From Ooceraea biroi (taxonomy: Eukaryota > Arthropoda > Insecta > Hymenoptera > Formicidae): a stretch of 64,000 nucleotides of DNA. Below the pieces are notes generated by a model. That model had not been told where the DNA came from, did not search any database, and saw only the letters and a list, made by a program, of their open reading frames with translations. The stretch is taken from the NCBI RefSeq assembly GCF_003672135.1, contig NC_039517.1, positions 12,610,601-12,674,600 on the forward strand, read 5' to 3'. Position numbers and translations under genes: made by a program. The stretch's first letter is position 1. Each line of letters starts with the position of its first letter. This document shows, one piece after another, positions 61,205-64,000 of the stretch.

Positions 61205-62221
61205 TCAGTTCAACATGTTATTGAGAACAGTGTCGTATATATCAGACATATTTTCGGTGTCTCTCTGGAGATTGATCGAATCGCGATGCCGTTTAATAAA
61301 AAACATCTCGGCAATTTCCCGCTTTTTTAGGTGACTTTCCTCATGTAAAACGTCAACGTTATGCCAATCAAAATCATGATTAGCATCAATTCTGTGTTTG
61401 CTGACCACAGAGCGATTACTTTCATGTTTCTTGACATCAGATACGTGCTCTTTGACACGAGTGTCAAGTCTTCGCTTAGTCTACCCTATATAACAGGTGT
61501 CGCAATCGTTACAATTTATCCTATAAACAACACCAGTCTTCAAGCCATTCGTAAGTTTGTCTTTGCCTAACTTAATAAGTGAGTCAAGTCTTTTTTGAAT
61601 ATAATAAACTGGATGTAGCAAATATCTCCTCATTAGTCGTCCGACATCCTCACTCAGGCCAGTTACATATGGAAAAGATATAAATTTATTATTCAAAGGT
61701 GTGTTACTCTCATTGATCTGGTCACCAACCCTCGAAGGAGAAACAATTCTGGATGTGCCATCAGTATAATATATCTTATTTAGTTGCTTTTTTATGTATC
61801 GATCAATAAAATCAGAAGGGTAGCAATTGTTTAACAAAATAGTACGTATCGACGCAATGTTAGCCTCATGAAACCCAACGTCCGAAAGTAAGATCGCTCT
61901 GTCGACCAACCCAGTGATAACATTAATTTTATACTTAGTAGGGTGGTTAGAAAAGTAATTAACGTATCTCCCCGAATAGGTGGGTTTGCAACACCAATTA
62001 GTAATAAGTCTTCCATTATCTCTAATAACGGTAGTGTCAAGGAAATTCAACGAATCATTCGATTCCAATTCATACGTATATTTTAATCTATCGTGATATC
62101 CATTAAAGGTGTCAAGTACTAAATGAATTTTATCCCTGGGCAGTATCACAAAAATATCGTCGACCTTGAGACTGCTTGTATTGACACTTTCCAATTTGAT
62201 GTTAGGGTTTTTCGTAGATAT
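61205..62221 (-). pseudogene. Penelope-like RT/GIY-YIG, minus-strand copy
   Basis: Begins at the RT active site (VDDIFVILPRDKIHLVLD), continues with LNFLDTTVIRDNGRLITNW, KPTYSGRYVNY and LVDRAILLSDVGFHEANI, and reaches TGVVYRINCNDCDTCYIG. A stop then replaces the expected Gln of YIGQTKR. The nuclease C-terminal part reads on after the stop (61408-61205, RHRDSINLQRDTEN). 5'-truncated and inactive. Confidence 0.85.
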
Positions 62222-63181
62222 GTCGACGATATTTTTGTGATACTGCCCAGGGATAAAATTCATTTAGTACTTGACACCTTTAATGGATATCACGATAGAT
62301 TAAAATATACGTATGAATTGGAATCGAATGATTCGTTGAATTTCCTTGACACTACCGTTATTAGAGATAATGGAAGACTTATTACTAATTGGTTTTGCAA
62401 ACCCACCTATTCGGGGAGATACGTTAATTACTTTTCTAACCACCCTACTAAGTATAAAATTAATGTTATCACTGGGTTGGTCGACAGAGCGATCTTACTT
62501 TCGGACGTTGGGTTTCATGAGGCTAACATTGCGTCGATACGTACTATTTTGTTAAACAATTGCTACCCTTCTGATTTTATTGATCGATACATAAAAAAGC
62601 AACTAAATAAGATATATTATACTGATGGCACATCCAGAATTGTTTCTCCTTCGAGGGTTGGTGACCAGATCAATGAGAGTAACACACCTTTGAATAATAA
62701 ATTTATATCTTTTCCATATGTAACTGGCCTGAGTGAGGATGTCGGACGACTAATGAGGAGATATTTGCTACATCCAGTTTATTATATTCAAAAAAGACTT
62801 GACTCACTTATTAAGTTAGGCAAAGACAAACTCACGAATGGCTTGAAGACTGGTGTTGTTTATAGGATAAATTGTAACGATTGCGACACCTGTTATATAG
62901 GGTAGACTAAGCGAAGACTTGACACTCGTGTCAAAGAGCACGTATCTGATGTCAAGAAACATGAAAGTAATCGCTCTGTGGTCAGCAAACACAGAATTGA
63001 TGCTAATCATGATTTTGATTGGCATAACGTTGACGTTTTACATGAGGAAAGTCACCTAAAAAAGCGGGAAATTGCCGAGATGTTTTTTATTAAACGGCAT
63101 CGCGATTCGATCAATCTCCAGAGAGACACCGAAAATATGTCTGATATATACGACACTGTTCTCAATAACATGTTGAACTGA
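62163..63181 (+). pseudogene. Penelope-like RT/GIY-YIG, plus-strand copy
   Basis: Same as the minus copy but about 20 codons longer at the start (DTFQFDVRVFRRYVDDIFV), so the RT motif C region is complete. The same TAG after YIG at 62903-62905, and the remaining GIY-YIG domain is open at 62906-63181. Differs from the minus copy at a few sites (for example F versus C before CKPTYSG). Confidence 0.85.
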
Positions 63182-63539
63182 TTCCACCTCGTCACTTGTT
63201 TGCGGTACACAGCGCGATGCTCACGTCTTTGTAATATTGTGCGACTGTGTTATATTCTTAGTTTTAACTGATTGTGTCATTTTCTGCCAGTAAGTTGTAA
63301 TCTTGTACTTGATTTTAATATTTTTCATTTGTATATCAACTTGTTGTTTATCGTTCCAGAAAGTGACATTGTTTTGTGTTCTTGCACTTGAAAAGGGTCG
63401 GAATCTCGGCTGAAACGTTGTGCTATAATAAACATTTGCCAATATGGTCAATAGAATACTGCGTTGTTAAAATAATTTAATATAATTTTCGGAGATAATG
63501 CAGAGATTAAAAAAAGAAAAAAAGTATTTTGAAACATTT

Positions 63540-64000
63540 TTATTCAATTTTCCAATCTTGTACAGATAGATAGGTTAAAAATAATACACACTGTAAATGT
63601 TCGGATGACAATTTGTTTCGTTTCTCTGTTATAATATTTCCAGGTTTGGAGAACAAACGTTCAGCTGGAACGGACGTAGCCACAATTGATAAATATCTTT
63701 TTGCAATGGCATGAAGAGATGAATACATTTTTAAATTATGAAGCCAGAAGTTAATTGGATCTTCGTATAACCCAATAATTGGTTGGTTAAGATAATGTTT
63801 AAAATCATTCGGCATATCATTATCAGTGCAGTCCATTTGTTCCATAGAAGCAAGTTCATTATGATATGACCATAAAGAATTACTTTTATTGAAAATTACT
63901 GTATTTTCTGTCATATTATTTTTTCTTAATACATTGTTATTTATGTGTTCTACTTGTCTTGTTATTTTGTTCACAGTTTGTAAGCAAGCAACTGGATTAT
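63540..64000 (-). CDS. hAT transposase C-terminus, cut by window edge
   Basis: Open frame from the window edge to 63540. It ends with the hAT dimerisation (hATC) domain: YLNQPIIGLYEDPINFWL, YSSLHAIAKRYLSIVATSVP, AERLFSKPGNIITEKRNKLS and LQCVLFL. The frame stays open to base 64000, so upstream coding lies outside. The residues fit BED-zinc-finger hAT transposases of insects. It may be the autonomous element into which the Penelope-like palindrome inserted. Confidence 0.85.
   Translation of the reverse strand, partial: NPVACLQTVNKITRQVEHINNNVLRKNNMTENTVIFNKSNSLWSYHNELASMEQMDCTDNDMPNDFKHYLNQPIIGLYEDPINFWLHNLKMYSSLHAIAKRYLSIVATSVPAERLFSKPGNIITEKRNKLSSEHLQCVLFLTYLSVQDWKIE

Larger units (their letters stand above)
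60918..63468. mobile_element. Palindrome of two head-to-head Penelope-like copies
   Basis: Arms 60918-62162 (minus) and 62222-63468 (plus) are ~1.25-kb reverse complements with few differences. The 59-bp spacer belongs only to the plus copy. Each arm holds the second half of a Penelope-like ORF (RT thumb through GIY-YIG nuclease) and the 3' UTR. Both 5' halves are missing and the two copies share the same stop, so one copy was made from the other, or both in one event, after the stop arose. Confidence 0.85.

Noticed and set aside
62346..62555. Second-frame 69-aa ORFs in the Penelope-like arms
   Set aside because: Shadows of the RT frame, duplicated by the palindrome.
63350..63468. Hammerhead ribozyme in the Penelope-like 3' end
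   Set aside because: Hammerheads occur in such elements, but the CUGAUGA core is not present near the GAAAC in either arm.

Overview
The window looks like a transposon graveyard in an insect nuclear genome, most likely a hymenopteran and plausibly an ant. That is an inference from the mix of families: Polinton/Maverick, BEL/Pao, Ty3/gypsy, mariner, pogo-like DDE, hAT and Penelope-like elements. I see no ordinary host gene. Almost every base can be assigned to a mobile element, a foldback (palindromic) element or a tandem repeat, and many insertions are exact enough that target-site duplications (TSDs) can be read.

Left part (1-22600). A Pif1-helicase/USP-protease fusion is split by a foldback element (815-2292, TSD TAA) and cut at its 3' side by a MITE-like repeat. 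Further nested inverted repeats follow to about 6180. A decayed BEL/Pao element lies on the minus strand (about 6394-10460), then tandem repeats. A large palindromic element (about 12172-20450) was entered in one arm by a gypsy element with nearly identical 341-bp LTRs (12724-18234, TSD AGTA) and in the other arm by an intact mariner with perfect 30-bp TIRs (18449-19734, TSD TA). A second BEL/Pao gag fragment is stopped by a 195-bp-arm hairpin (21633-22033).

Middle part (22609-59944). This is a Russian-doll nest. A pogo-like DDE transposon (minus strand, three exons) carries a 1.9-kb TG...CA element in its second intron (TSD GTAT) and a Polinton (A, 26507-59438, TSD GATCTT) in its first coding exon. 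Polinton A carries a second complete Polinton (B, 33020-47918, TSD GAAATC) inside its packaging-ATPase gene, a solo LTR (28451-28880, TSD GCCAT), and a DD41D-like Tc1/mariner element (53770-56178, TSD TA) inside its DNA polymerase gene. The two Polintons share gene order: TIR, two-exon unknown gene, 173-aa unknown, major capsid, 60-70-aa small protein, minor capsid, adenain-like protease, phospholipase-A2-domain protein and ~95-aa protein (all minus); then ATPase, a DUF8207-like protein, a variable small-gene region and integrase-chromodomain (plus); then DNA polymerase B with one short intron (minus), TIR. A is heavily decayed. B is better preserved, but its protease has Tyr at the usual catalytic His position and its polymerase has a stop and a frameshift.

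Right part (59945-64000). tRNA-like sequence, nested hairpins, a 2.55-kb palindrome made of two head-to-head Penelope-like copies with the same stop in the GIY-YIG motif, and the C-terminal end of a hAT transposase running off the window.

The Polinton genes are virus-like: capsid proteins, maturation protease, packaging ATPase, a possible membrane-penetration PLA2 domain, protein-primed polymerase and integrase together make a virion-forming self-synthesising transposon. They are described here as they stand, damage included.
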